In this document: one piece after another, positions 42,007 to 52,300 of the stretch
How positions within the stretch are numbered: position 1 is the stretch's first letter
Layout: each line of letters begins with the position of its first letter
NCBI GenBank assembly: GCA_013289665.1
Contig: JABCZN010000008.1
Span: 142,181 to 206,180, forward strand
Direction: 5' to 3'
DNA from: Acidobacteriota bacterium
GTDB taxonomy: Bacteria > Acidobacteriota > Terriglobia > Acidiferrales > UBA7541
DNA: 64,000 nt
Notes under the pieces: model-generated
Told to the model about the DNA's origin: nothing
The model's input: only the letters and a program-made list of their open reading frames with translations
Database searches by the model: none
Translations under genes and position numbers: made by a program

Positions 42007-43641
42007 ATGCCTTGCCGACTTACGCGTCGTGATTTTCTGAACTACGCGGCGATGGCCGCTGCTGCGCCTATCTTTGAAGTGAAACCGCTGCGCGGCATCG
42101 ATTTCCTGTTGCAGAATTCCCCGACTCCCCGGAAATTCCTACTTGAAACCATGCCGGGCGGCATGGCTTTGTTCGATTACAACAACGATGGCCTTCTCGA
42201 TATCTTCCTCGTCAACGGAGGAAGGATTACGGAAGGCCTGCACGTTCCGGAAAATTTCGAGCGGAGCAATCCCCGCTATTGGAATCGCCTGTACCGACAG
42301 AACCGCGACGGGAGCTTTCTGGACGTTACCGAGGCGGCGGGACTGGCCAATGCGGGGAATGGGAATTACGGCATGGGAGTGGCGGTGGGCGACTACGACA
42401 ACGACGGGCACGCCGATTTATATGTGACCAGTTACGGCAAGAATATCCTGTATCACAACAACGGAGATGGAACGTTTAGGAATGTAACTGCCAAGGCCGG
42501 GGTGTCGGGCGGAGGCTGGTCTGTCTCCGCGGGCTTCTTCGATTACGATAATGATGGCAGGCTCGACCTGTTCGTGACCCGCTACATGGACTGGGATACC
42601 GATCACAACAAGATTTGCGGCGGCGACTGGCATACCTACTGCCCGCCGAACGCATTCCCGGCGACGACTTGCCTGCTCTATCATAATCGCGGCGATGGAA
42701 CTTTCGAGGATGTGACCGAGCGTTCGGGCCTGGCTGCCAAGAAAGGGCGCGCACTGGGCGTGGCGTTCGCGGACTACGACGGCGACGGCTTTACGGACAT
42801 ATTTGTTGCGAACGACGGCATGCAGCAGTACCTCTTCCACAACAACGGCGACGGGACATTTACGGAGTGCGCGCTGGAGTCTGGCGTGGCGTTTACGGCC
42901 GACGGCAAGGGAATGTCGGGCATGGGCGCCGTTTTTCAGGATTACGATAACGATGGACGCCCGGATGTGCTGGTGACGGTGTTGCCGCGCGAAATCTACA
43001 GCCTGTATCACAACGAGGGTGGCGGCATTTTCAACTATGCCAGTCTCGAGGCCGGGCTCGGCGCCCTGACGTCGTTGAGCGCGGGATGGGGCGTGGGCCT
43101 GGAAGATTTCGACAATGACGGCTGGAAGGATTTGTTCGTTGCGCAAAGCCACGTGCTGGACAATGTGCAGGACATTGATGCCTCGCTGCGCTATAAGGAG
43201 CTGCCGTTGCTCGCGCTGAATCACAAGGGACACTTCGAACGCGCAGATTCCGGCGTCACCAAACCACTTGCAGCCCGCGGCGTAGCCTTCGGCGATATCA
43301 ACAACGACGGGTGCATGGACGCTCTGATTTCATGCCTCGGCGGGCCGCCGGTCCTACTGCTCAACCGTGGCGGCGGAAATAATCACTGGCTCTCCATCGC
43401 GCTGCAGGGAACTCGTAGCAATCGGGACGGCTACGGCGCGCGAGTGAGCGTGAACGGGCAAACACGCGTTGCGACTTCTGCCGGAAGTTACCTTTGCGCC
43501 AACGACAAGCGTCTTCACTTCGGGCTGGGATCCTCAGAGAACGCAACGATTGAAATTCTCTGGCCTTCCGGCGCCAAGCAAATCCTCAATGACGTTCGCG
43601 CCGACCAGTTCCTGCAGGTCCGCGAACCGGAGCGTTCATGA
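42007..43641 (+). CDS. CRTAC1/ASPIC-UnbV FG-GAP repeat protein with Tat signal
   Basis: 544 residues. The chosen ATG starts MPCRLTRRDFLNYAAMAAAA, a twin-arginine export signal; upstream in-frame codons do not make a signal. Seven or so FG-GAP/VCBS calcium-binding repeats follow (for example DYNNDGLLDIFLVNGG, DYDNDGHADLYVTSYG, DYDGDGFTDIFVANDG), folding as an integrin-like propeller. The ASPIC/UnbV domain closes the protein (NHWLSIALQGTRSNRDGYGARV). Such proteins are common next to TPR proteins in Acidobacteria and Planctomycetes. Their function is uncertain. The stop overlaps the TPR gene (ATGA). Confidence 0.9.
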   Translation: MPCRLTRRDFLNYAAMAAAAPIFEVKPLRGIDFLLQNSPTPRKFLLETMPGGMALFDYNNDGLLDIFLVNGGRITEGLHVPENFERSNPRYWNRLYRQNRDGSFLDVTEAAGLANAGNGNYGMGVAVGDYDNDGHADLYVTSYGKNILYHNNGDGTFRNVTAKAGVSGGGWSVSAGFFDYDNDGRLDLFVTRYMDWDTDHNKICGGDWHTYCPPNAFPATTCLLYHNRGDGTFEDVTERSGLAAKKGRALGVAFADYDGDGFTDIFVANDGMQQYLFHNNGDGTFTECALESGVAFTADGKGMSGMGAVFQDYDNDGRPDVLVTVLPREIYSLYHNEGGGIFNYASLEAGLGALTSLSAGWGVGLEDFDNDGWKDLFVAQSHVLDNVQDIDASLRYKELPLLALNHKGHFERADSGVTKPLAARGVAFGDINNDGCMDALISCLGGPPVLLLNRGGGNNHWLSIALQGTRSNRDGYGARVSVNGQTRVATSAGSYLCANDKRLHFGLGSSENATIEILWPSGAKQILNDVRADQFLQVREPERS

Positions 43642-44705
43642 TTCATCTCTTCTTGTTTGCGTGGCTTGCGGGCCAAGCCGGAACATCCGATGCGATGCAA
43701 CATCTGCAGGCGGGCCTCGAAGCTCGCAAGCAACATCAAATCGATGCCGAGATTACGGAGTTTCAGAAAGCCACGGAGAGCGACCCTAACTTGGCGGATG
43801 GGTTTGTGAATCTGGGCGCCGCCTACATGGAAAAGCACGACTACGGTGCGGCGATCACTCCTCTAAAACGCGCCCTTGAGCTCAGCCCGGACCTTCCTCT
43901 CGCTCACCAACTCATTGGTTATGCGCTTCTGTCAGAGGGGTACTCGGCGGAGGCGATTCCTCATTTGCAACGTGTCGGCGCGCTGGACGCGCTGGGCATC
44001 GCGCAGATTGAATCCAACCAGCTGACGGAAGCGGTCTCCAGCTTCACTGCGGCTCTCGCGCAGCGCCCGGGCGATCCGGACCTGTTGTACTATCTCGGCC
44101 ACGCGAGCGGGCTGCTTTCCAAGGACGCGATTGACAACTTGCTGGCGACTCATCCGGATTCTGCGCGGGCGCACCAGGCGCTCGCTGAAAACTACTTCGT
44201 CCTCCGCCAAATGCCGCAAGCGGAAATGGAATTCCTTGAGGCACTGCGCTTGCGGCCGGATTTACCGGGACTTCATTTGGAACTCGGCCAGGTCTATGCA
44301 AACTCCGCGCAATGGCCAAAGGCAGAGGTCGAATTTCGGGCGGAGCGCAAATTGCGCCCGGGGAACGCCGAAGCCGCCTACCGCCTGGGCGCGGCGTTGC
44401 TCCAGCAAGGGAAGGCCCACGACGCGCTGCCTGAGCTGGAGAGATCGAATGAACTGAAGCCCGAAATGCCGGAAACCCTGTACTCACTCGGCAAAGCCGC
44501 CTCGTTGGATGGGGACAGCACCACAGCGGAGGGGGCGTGGCAGAAGGTAATTGAAGTTGAAAAAAATACCTCGCTCGCCGCGCAAGCGCATTTCGGACTT
44601 GCTGGCTTATATCGCAAGCAAGGGAAAACCGCCCAGGCGCAACATGAGATGCAAGAGTTCCAGAAACTTCAGGGCACGATCGGCCCGCCCCGTTCAGAAA
44701 AGTAG
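43638..44705 (+). CDS. Secreted TPR-repeat protein
   Basis: 355 residues, start overlapping the FG-GAP stop by four bases, so the two are made together. A short hydrophobic N-terminus (MIHLFLFAWLAGQAG) may be a signal peptide. About eight TPR units follow (for example ADGFVNLGAAYMEKHDYGAAITPLKRAL, PETLYSLGKAASLDGDSTTAE). The coupling to the CRTAC1-type protein suggests that they interact on the outer side of the membrane. Confidence 0.9.
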   Translation: MIHLFLFAWLAGQAGTSDAMQHLQAGLEARKQHQIDAEITEFQKATESDPNLADGFVNLGAAYMEKHDYGAAITPLKRALELSPDLPLAHQLIGYALLSEGYSAEAIPHLQRVGALDALGIAQIESNQLTEAVSSFTAALAQRPGDPDLLYYLGHASGLLSKDAIDNLLATHPDSARAHQALAENYFVLRQMPQAEMEFLEALRLRPDLPGLHLELGQVYANSAQWPKAEVEFRAERKLRPGNAEAAYRLGAALLQQGKAHDALPELERSNELKPEMPETLYSLGKAASLDGDSTTAEGAWQKVIEVEKNTSLAAQAHFGLAGLYRKQGKTAQAQHEMQEFQKLQGTIGPPRSEK

Positions 44706-44821
44706 GCTCTCCACTTGGCCCATCCGCTGGCTTCCACGCAAATTGCGGAAGCCTCGCCGCATTGTTTTCGCCTGAGTCACTGAAACAGAAATCCAGGAAG
44801 ACCGCTGGAAGCAAGCAAAGT

Positions 44822-44852
44822 TCGAGCGGCTAGCTAGGAGCCAGCCGCTCGA
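44822..44852. terminator. Bidirectional terminator-like hairpin
   Basis: A perfect 10-bp stem, TCGAGCGGCT with AGCCGCTCGA, encloses an 11-nt loop between the convergent TPR and outer-membrane-barrel genes. Confidence 0.6.
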
Positions 44853-44878
44853 TGATTTGCGCGGGATTTACACCGAAG

Positions 44879-45493
44879 TTAGAACCGGTAGATCACACCA
44901 GCCGATGGCTGGGCAGTGTTTGTTGTCAGGCCAGAGCGTAGTGCATTCACACCGAAGTCCGGGCGCCCGTAAACGAGCCCGCGGTATTGCAAGCGGAATG
45001 AAAAGTGCCTGGTGAAATCGTAATCAACGCCGCCGCCATAGACGAACGTGGCTTTCGCCTGGTTTCCCGCACCAGGCACGGTCGCTCCCGCGCTCTGTGT
45101 CGGGGCAAATACGAGTGCGCCGGTGCCCGCCAGAACGTAGGGGTTGAATCGCGCCGTCCTCCAGGGAAGGTTCACAACCCCGGCAACAGTGGTCTGGTGG
45201 ACATTCGATTGCACGTTCAAGGAACCGCTGGAAGAAATATTCTGTTGGGTATCGCGATTCCAGCCGTAGCTGACATCGGCGGCAAACCAACGATTAAAAT
45301 GATGGCGATAACTGACAAGGATTCCCCCGGAATTCGTGCTGTGCTGATTCAATACGTTGCTGCTCGAGTCTTTGGTGAACAATCCCGTGCCCTGGACCCC
45401 GATTTCCTGGGTGCTGCGTTCGTCGGCCCGCGCGCCTGAGATGAACATGAAAAACACTCCAAACACAACTGTAGCGATTGATCTGAACTTCAT
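44879..45493 (-). CDS. Outer-membrane beta-barrel protein (OmpA-like porin fold)
   Basis: 204 residues from an ATG behind AGGGAGA. The signal peptide (IATVVFGVFFMFISGARA) precedes an eight-stranded barrel pattern: GILVSYRHHFNRWFAADVSYGW, TTVAGVVNLPWRTARFNPYVLAGTGALVF, ATFVYGGGVDYDFTRHFSFRLQYRGLVYGRP and the closing strand AGVIYRF ending in Phe. It resembles OmpW/OprF-type small barrels with no periplasmic peptidoglycan domain. Function is not defined. Confidence 0.8.
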   Translation of the reverse strand: MKFRSIATVVFGVFFMFISGARADERSTQEIGVQGTGLFTKDSSSNVLNQHSTNSGGILVSYRHHFNRWFAADVSYGWNRDTQQNISSSGSLNVQSNVHQTTVAGVVNLPWRTARFNPYVLAGTGALVFAPTQSAGATVPGAGNQAKATFVYGGGVDYDFTRHFSFRLQYRGLVYGRPDFGVNALRSGLTTNTAQPSAGVIYRF

Positions 45494-46273
45494 TCTTGCT
45501 TTCTCCCTTGGTTGGTTTTGAATCCATGCGACGAACTTTATGAAACCATCGCATGGACTTCCTGAACCGCTGAAGCGCCGCCTTTTTGTTTGCGTCGCGC
45601 CTTTTTTTGAGCGGCGTTGAGTCCTGGGCGAACCCGCCGCGCAAATCCCACAATAGAATCCCTGCAATCAGCGTCCCATGCGATTTAAAGCGGCTTTTGA
45701 TACACAGAGCGTGCCCAATCGCGATCGAGCTGTCTATTCGCTGCTCGCAGTATTTGTTTGATTCGGACTTTGCTGATTCTGCTCACCCCTGAATCTGAAG
45801 CAGGAATCTTTTTGACGCATCCTCAGGCTTAGATGACGGGTGATGAAAGGAAGTTACCTGCGAGCTGAAAGTTTCTTTCAGAAAATATACACACCAACAG
45901 TTCAATCATTATTATTCCGTCGAAAGTGTCAATTGTTTCGCCCATCCGGCCGGAAATAAGTTAAAAAGTAATATTTTATTTTTGAAATGGAATACCGGAA
46001 GGAAATTACCTGCCACTACAAATTTAAGAAGTACAATCCACAAAATGGAAGAAAGGCTTTTCCACAAAAGAACAAATCTAAAGGACCATGCTGCGCGCTT
46101 GGGCATTACTTCTGGATTTCTCGTGCTGTATTCTTCGCGCGGCCAATTTCGCGCGACGACTTTGCGCCGGCGCATTGTGCGCCGATAAGAACCGAGCTAG
46201 AGTAAGGGCATTTGGAAAAGCCAATTGTTTATTGCCGGGAACCCATACCCAGGCGCGAAAGAAATGCTGATCA
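45494..46273. other. Long intergenic region with an AT-rich core
   Basis: About 780 bases without a convincing gene. Bases from roughly 45880 to 46040 are distinctly AT-rich compared with the window. The region separates the leftward barrel gene from the rightward sigma-54 activator gene. Short frames are present but lack ribosome binding sites and family-like sequence. Confidence 0.45.
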
Positions 46274-48151
46274 ATGGCTGATCGAGGCATAACGAAATGG
46301 ATGGCGCGGCCCGATGTATCACGCGCCTTGCCTTACGGACTGGCGATCGCTTCGGTCACGAGCGCACTGTTGCTGGAGCTGATCTTCATACACTTTCACC
46401 TGCCCCGCGCGTTCGCCGCGTTCGCCTTGTCGGCCATCGCGATCACTTTCTGGTACGGTGGCACAAAACCGGGCATCGTCGCGGTCCTGCTGGCGATCAT
46501 GATCCGCAGCTATCTATTCGAAATTGGGATCTCCGCCGTTTCGCGAGTTCTTTACGACCTGGTATTCGTGATTTTTGCCGTGCTGATGAGCTGGCTGAAG
46601 CGAAGACGCAGCGAACTCGAAGAAAAAGTCGCGGAGCGAACCGCGGAACTGACGCAGATGAACGAAGAGCTGAAAAACGAAATTGCCGAACGCAAAAAGG
46701 CTGACGAAAAGCTTCGACGGAGCGAAGCCTACCTCCTGGAAGGCCAAAGACTGGTGCACATGTTCAGCTGGGCCCATGATGCGGCGACGGGCAAGGTGAC
46801 CAGCTCGCCGGAAGTGCGCCGGATTTTCGGGGCTGCGCCCGAGGAAGATGTATCAACTTACGAATTCTTTCTCGACAGGATTCATCCGGAGGACCGGCCC
46901 GGCGCCGAACGCGACTTCGCCGAGGCGGGACATTCGAAAATTAGCTACGAGTCCGACTACCGGATCATCCTTCCCGATGGTTCGATTAAGAACATCCACA
47001 CGATCGGGCATCCTGTTTTCAACGATTCGGGCGTTATCGTGGAATTTGTCGGAACCGCGATGGATGTGACCGAACAACGCCGCGCGAGAGCCGAGTTAGA
47101 GACGGCTTTCGAAGAGATCAAGAAACTAAAAGACCAACTCCACGACGAGAACCTGGCGCTGCGCGAGCAGATCGATCAAGCATTCATGTTCGAAGAGATT
47201 GTTGGGTCATCCCCCGCGCTCCAATCCGTGCTCTCCAAAATCCTGAAGGTTGCTCCCACGGACTCGACTGTGCTGATTACAGGGGAAACCGGAACCGGCA
47301 AGGAACTGATTGCCCGCGCCATTCATAAGCGTTCGCAGCGCTCCGGCAGGGCGTTTATCGCAGTGAATTGCGCTTCCATTCCTGCTTCGCTGATCGCCTC
47401 GGAGTTGTTTGGCCATGAGAAGGGAGCGTTCACAGGCGCGCTGCAACGGCACCAGGGCCGATTTGAGCTCGCGCATTCAGGCACCATTTTCCTCGATGAA
47501 GTCGGTGAACTCCCCGCGGAGACCCAGATCGCGCTTTTGCGCGTCCTTCAGGAGCATCAATTCGAACGAGTGGGGGGCACTCGAGTTCTTCCAACCGACG
47601 TTCGAGTAATCGCCGCCACCAACCGCGACTTGCGGGCGGCTGTCGCTTCTGGCACCTTCCGTGCCGACCTGTTTTACCGGCTGAATGTGTTTCCGGTCGA
47701 AGTTCCTCCGCTTCGACAGCGGAAGGAAGACATTCCCATGCTGGTGGAATATTTTGTAAAGCGGTACGCGGAAAAAGCGGGCAAGCAGATTTACAAGATC
47801 GACAAAAATACGATGGAGCTTTGCCAGACATATCCATGGCCCGGCAACATCCGCGAGTTGCAAAATATTATCGAGAGGTCGGTGATCCTTTGCAGCAGCG
47901 ATACTCTTTGGATTGACGACGCATGGCTTACGTCGGAGGAAGAAGTCTCCCGGCCGGAGTTGGCCGCACCGCTTACGGAAACCCTCCAGAACCAAGAAAA
48001 GGAAATCATCGAAGCCGCCCTTTCAGCCTCCGGGGGAAGAGTCGCTGGGCCAAATGGGGCTGCGGTCAAACTTGGAATTCCCCGCTCGACCCTGGATTCA
48101 AAGATCAAGCAGCTGAAGATCCGTAAGTACAAGTACGCCCCTGAGCCGTAA
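46274..48151 (+). CDS. Membrane-anchored PAS sensor / sigma-54-dependent activator
   Basis: 625 residues. Three or four hydrophobic helices at 18-112 resemble a DUF4118/KdpD-type membrane module, followed by a coiled linker ([24 protein letters not shown]), a PAS domain at about 150-270 ([40 protein letters not shown]) and a sigma-54 AAA+ domain at about 310-540. Key motifs are GETGTGKE (337-344), GAFTGA (384-389, the sigma-54 contact loop), Walker [11 protein letters not shown] and [14 protein letters not shown] Fis-type helix-turn-helix closes it ([19 protein letters not shown]). It should sense a signal at the membrane and open sigma-54 promoters, one of which lies just downstream. Confidence 0.92.
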   Translation: MADRGITKWMARPDVSRALPYGLAIASVTSALLLELIFIHFHLPRAFAAFALSAIAITFWYGGTKPGIVAVLLAIMIRSYLFEIGISAVSRVLYDLVFVIFAVLMSWLKRRRSELEEKVAERTAELTQMNEELKNEIAERKKADEKLRRSEAYLLEGQRLVHMFSWAHDAATGKVTSSPEVRRIFGAAPEEDVSTYEFFLDRIHPEDRPGAERDFAEAGHSKISYESDYRIILPDGSIKNIHTIGHPVFNDSGVIVEFVGTAMDVTEQRRARAELETAFEEIKKLKDQLHDENLALREQIDQAFMFEEIVGSSPALQSVLSKILKVAPTDSTVLITGETGTGKELIARAIHKRSQRSGRAFIAVNCASIPASLIASELFGHEKGAFTGALQRHQGRFELAHSGTIFLDEVGELPAETQIALLRVLQEHQFERVGGTRVLPTDVRVIAATNRDLRAAVASGTFRADLFYRLNVFPVEVPPLRQRKEDIPMLVEYFVKRYAEKAGKQIYKIDKNTMELCQTYPWPGNIRELQNIIERSVILCSSDTLWIDDAWLTSEEEVSRPELAAPLTETLQNQEKEIIEAALSASGGRVAGPNGAAVKLGIPRSTLDSKIKQLKIRKYKYAPEP

Positions 48152-48169
48152 TAGTATGTCGCCCGACTG

Positions 48170-48199
48170 ACGAAAATTCGGCACTTCCCGAATTTTCGT
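48170..48199. promoter_or_regulatory. 12-bp inverted repeat, candidate upstream activator sequence
   Basis: ACGAAAATTCGG and CCGAATTTTCGT form a perfect inverted repeat with a 6-nt spacer, 18 bp after the activator gene. Its centre is about 86 bp before the start predicted from the sigma-54 promoter, the usual distance for an enhancer bound by a sigma-54 activator. It could also work as a terminator, but no T-tract follows. Confidence 0.55.
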
Positions 48200-48243
48200 G
48201 ACCAATTCTCGCCGTTACTCATTTATTTTCAACTAATTACGTA

Positions 48244-48259
48244 TGGCCAAACCATTGCA
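48244..48259 (+). promoter_or_regulatory. Sigma-54 (-24/-12) promoter
   Basis: TGGCCA-AACCA-TTGCA matches the consensus TGGCAC-N5-TTGCA, with the invariant GG (48245-48246) and GC (48257-48258) exactly 10 bp apart. It lies between the sigma-54 activator gene and the STAS gene, about 80 bp before the latter. Confidence 0.65.
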
Positions 48260-48338
48260 ATACTTGTGTGCCAGCGGGCCTGATTCAAAGGAAGGGACGG
48301 GCCGCTGAGGCCGAACAAGGGGCTTAACAACGTATCCC

Positions 48339-48602
48339 ATGACCCTAAAGATTGAGAGATCGGTGCAACAAGGATCCACGGTTTTCGCGCTTAGCGGTCG
48401 GCTTGAGGCCGAGCATATCGAGGATTTGAGGAGGCTCTTCGAACTTCAGAATGGCTCGCCGGCCGTTGTATTGGATCTGCGGGAACTTCGACTGGCCGAC
48501 CGCGCGACGGTCAAGTTTCTGGCAGGCTGCGAAGCAGGCGGAGTGCGGCTGAAAAATTGTCCGGCATATATCCGGGAGTGGATGAGAAAAGAGAAGGATT
48601 GA
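48339..48602 (+). CDS. STAS-domain-like small protein
   Basis: 87 residues. The sequence MTLKIERSVQQGSTVFALSGRL then DLRRLFELQ and AVVLDLRELRLADRATVKFLAGCE follows the STAS fold (anti-sigma-antagonist family): a beta strand, a helix, then the core strand with a conserved Asp. The phosphorylated Ser/Thr of true SpoIIAA proteins is replaced by the A-D-R-A-T segment, so regulation by phosphorylation is uncertain. It is the first gene after the sigma-54 promoter and lies 44 bp before an ECF sigma gene. Confidence 0.7.
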   Translation: MTLKIERSVQQGSTVFALSGRLEAEHIEDLRRLFELQNGSPAVVLDLRELRLADRATVKFLAGCEAGGVRLKNCPAYIREWMRKEKD

Positions 48603-48646
48603 GGTAAGAACCGCGTTGATGTAAGGGCGGGCACGAGGAGAAAGCG

Positions 48647-49312
48647 ATGAACATTGAATTGACGGGTGCATCGAGAGCTGAAGAGATAAATGCAATCGCG
48701 GGGGGCAGCCTTGCGGGATGGAGCGAGGGTAAATTGATAGCCGCCGCGAAAAGCGGTCATGGTGTCGCGTTCGGCGTGCTTTGTGAACGTCATGCAGAGA
48801 TGATTCTCCGGGTGACGTTCCGGATCACCCGCAATCGCGAGGACGCGGAAGACGCGGTGCAGGATTCCTTCATGAGCGCCTTCGTTCACCTCGCCAATTT
48901 CGATGGCCGCTCCCGTTTTGCGACCTGGCTGACGCGCATCGCCATCAACTCGGCGTTGGGACAACTCCGCAAGAAACGCGGCATACGGGAAATTCCGATG
49001 GATGAACCCAGTCCGGCGCCGGATTCCCGGCCACACCTTGAGATTCCGGATCGCGCGCCTAACCCGGAAGAGAATTATGGTCTGCGTGAGCGGAAAGAGA
49101 TAGTCGGCGCGGCGATTGGGCACTTGCGGCCGCGAAACCGAAAAGTGGTGGAAGTTCATCAATTGAGGGGGTTCTCCGTGAAGGAAACCGCGCAGATCCT
49201 GGGAATCTCCATGGCGGCGGCGAAAGCGCGGATGTTTCACGCAAGGGCTGCGCTGCGGCGAATGCCAATGCTAAGAAGTGTGCGTGAGTCGAATTGGTCA
49301 AGTGCAGGCTGA
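48647..49312 (+). CDS. ECF-family RNA polymerase sigma factor
   Basis: 221 residues behind GAGGAGAAAG. Region 2 is at about 48-115 (CERHAEMILRVTFRITRN, DAEDAVQDSFMSAFVHL, FDGRSRFATWLTRIAIN) and region 4 at about 155-210 (VVEVHQLRGFSVKETAQILGISMAAAKARMFHAR). It closely resembles the orphan ECF at 2895. No anti-sigma follows; instead the RND efflux operon starts 55 bp downstream, so it may be part of the same transcript and control efflux or target genes elsewhere. Confidence 0.92.
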   Translation: MNIELTGASRAEEINAIAGGSLAGWSEGKLIAAAKSGHGVAFGVLCERHAEMILRVTFRITRNREDAEDAVQDSFMSAFVHLANFDGRSRFATWLTRIAINSALGQLRKKRGIREIPMDEPSPAPDSRPHLEIPDRAPNPEENYGLRERKEIVGAAIGHLRPRNRKVVEVHQLRGFSVKETAQILGISMAAAKARMFHARAALRRMPMLRSVRESNWSSAG

Positions 49313-49367
49313 CAAATAGTTTTATCGGACGCACTTTTGCGGCCGGAATAGATCGAGGAACTGATTT

Positions 49368-52300
49368 ATGTGGATCGTTAGACTGGCACTAAAGCAACCG
49401 CACACCATCGTGGTGATGGCTATCCTGATCTTGATTCTCGGGTCGCTGGCTATCGTTCGCACTCCCACGGATATTTTCCCGAACATTAATATCCCCGTCG
49501 TCAGCATCATCTGGACATTTAACGGACTTGCGCCTCAGGACATGGCCGACAGGATCATCTCGATCACCGAGCGAAACCTGACGACAGTCGTGGATGACAT
49601 CAGCCACATTGAGTCGCAATCTCTGAACGGCATCGCGGTGGTTAAAGTGTTCCTGCAACCAAGCGCGAGTATCGACAAAGCCCTCGCGCAAATCACGGCA
49701 AGTTCGCAAACCCAGTTGAAGCAGTTGCCCCAGGGAACGACACCGCCCCTGATCATCACCTACAGCGCGTCGACCGTGCCGATCCTGCAGCTCGGACTCT
49801 CCGGAAAAGGGCTTTCCGAACAGCAACTCAACGACTACGGGTTGAACTTCATCCGCACAAGATTGGTTACAGTCCCCGGGGCGGCCGTCCCTTACCCATA
49901 CGGGGGAAAGCAGCGGCAAGTCCAAGTAGACCTGAACACCACGGCTCTTCAGGCAAAAGGGCTTTCCCCGTTGGATGTCGTCAGCGCCATTTCAGCGCAA
50001 AACCTCATCCTCCCCACCGGCACGTCAAAAATCGGCTCCAAGGAGTATGACGTAGATATCACTAACGGGGCTCCGCAAACCATCGCCGAGCTGAACCGAA
50101 TCCCGATCAAAACGATCGGAACCACGACCATCTACGTGAGTGACGTCGCCTATGTTCGCGACGGCTTTCCGCCACAGACCAATATTGTTCGCGTGGATGG
50201 ACAGCGCTCGACGCTTGTAACGGTCCAAAAATCCGGCTCGTACTCCACTCTCGACATCATCACGGGGATCAAGCAACTGCTTCCCCAGATTAAACAGACT
50301 CTACCTCCTGAATTGAATGTGAGCTTGCTGGGAGATCAGTCCATCTTTGTTCGCGGTGCGATTACGGGTGTTGTGAAAGAGGCGGCGATCGCCGCTTGTC
50401 TCACGGGCCTGATGATCCTGATTTTCCTGGGAAGCTGGCGAAGCACGGTGATCGTCGCTGTCTCCATACCTCTGGCCATTTTCTGTTCAATCGTCATTTT
50501 CAGTGCGCTGGGAGAAACCATCAACATCATGACTCTCGGTGGCCTGGCGCTGGCGGTGGGAATCCTGGTGGATGACGCAACCGTCGAGATCGAGAACATG
50601 AACCGCAACATTGATATGGGGAAAGAAATCGAGCACGCCATCCTGGATGGAGCCGAGGAAATCGCGACCCCAGCTTTCGTTGCGACGCTGTCCATTTGCA
50701 TCGTTTTCGTCCCTATGTTTCTCCTCACCGGTGTGGCGCGTTACCTGTTTGTGCCACTGGCGGAAGCGGTGGTGTTTGCGATGCTGGCATCTTACTTTTT
50801 GTCGCGGACGCTGGTTCCCACGATGTCCAAATATCTTCTCCAGGGGCACGAGCACGACGTGGAACACCATTCGCTCTCGAGCCGCAATCCGTTTGTTCGC
50901 TTGCAAGTCCGGTTTGAGCATGGATTTGAAAGTGTGCGCAACGCGTATCACGGATTGCTGGAGCGCTGCCTCGATCATCGGAAAGCGTTCGTTACTGCCT
51001 TCTTTGTTGCGTGCGTTACCTCGCTCGCAGTTGTCGCGCCGTGGCTGGGACAAGACTTCTTCCCCAGCGTCGACAGCGGAACGTTTAAGCTCCACATGCG
51101 CGCCCCCACGGGAATGCGGATCGAAGAGACGGCGCGCCTCTGCGACCTCGTCGAACGGTCCATCCGGCAGCAACTTCCCATAGGCGCGGTAGCGAGCGTC
51201 ATTGACAATATCGGCTTGCCCTACAGCGGACTGAACCTTTCCTACAGCAGTTCCGCCCCTGTGGGAACCTCGGACGCCGACATCCTGGTTACCCTGAACG
51301 AACACGGGCACGTCACGGGCAAGTATGTCCACGACCTTCGGCTCGGCTTGGCGAAACAGTTTCCGGGAGTTACCTTTGCGTTTCTGCCGTCCGACATCGT
51401 GAGCCAAATTCTCAATTTTGGGCTTCCGGCTCCGATCGACATTCAGATCGTTGGCAACAATCTTGCGGCAAACCGTAAATACGCGAACGCATTGCTCGAA
51501 CAAGTGCGCCGTGTCCCCGGAATCGCGGATCCCCGCATCCAGCAGCCTTCGGATCAGCCGTACATGCATCTTTTCGTGGATCGCACCAAATCGCAGGAGA
51601 TTGGTTACACGGCTCACGACGTCGCACAAAATCTGTTGGTCTCGTTAAGTGGCAGCTTCCAAACTTCGCCGACGTTTTGGGTCGATCCACGAAATAAGGT
51701 GAGCTATCAGATAGCGACGCAGACGCCGCAGTATCGCGTGGACACTTTGCAGGATCTCGAGAATGTGCCTGTCACCGGGACGACGCCCGATTTTCCGCCG
51801 ACCATCCTCGCAAACGTGGCTTCCGTACAGCGTGGGACGGGTGAAGCTGTCATCTCCCATTACAACATTATGCCGGTCCTCGATATCTTTGGCTCCATTC
51901 AGGGGCGCGACCTTGGCGGGGTTTCTCGCGACATCAACCGCATTCTTGAAAAAACCAAAAGCCAGGTCCCGCGTGGGTCACAAGTCGTGATGCGCGGACA
52001 GGTGCAAACCATGAACGCATCATTCACGGGGCTCCTCGCGGGATTGATGTTTTCCATTGTTCTCGTCTACCTGTTGATCGTGGTGAATTTCCAGAGCTGG
52101 CTCGATCCGTTCATCATTATCACCGCACTTCCCGCGGCGCTGACCGGGATTGTGTGGTTTCTCTTCGCCACCCACACGACGCTCAGCGTGCCGGCGCTCA
52201 CCGGCACCATCATGTGCATGGGCGTGGCAACATCCAACAGCATCCTGGTGGTTCAATTCGCCAGGGAGAAAATGGCGGAAGGCAAAGACCCGCTTGCCGC

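Noticed and set aside
45912..46290. Short frames in the AT-rich intergenic region
   Set aside because: They overlap each other on both strands, lack ribosome binding sites and show no recognisable sequence.
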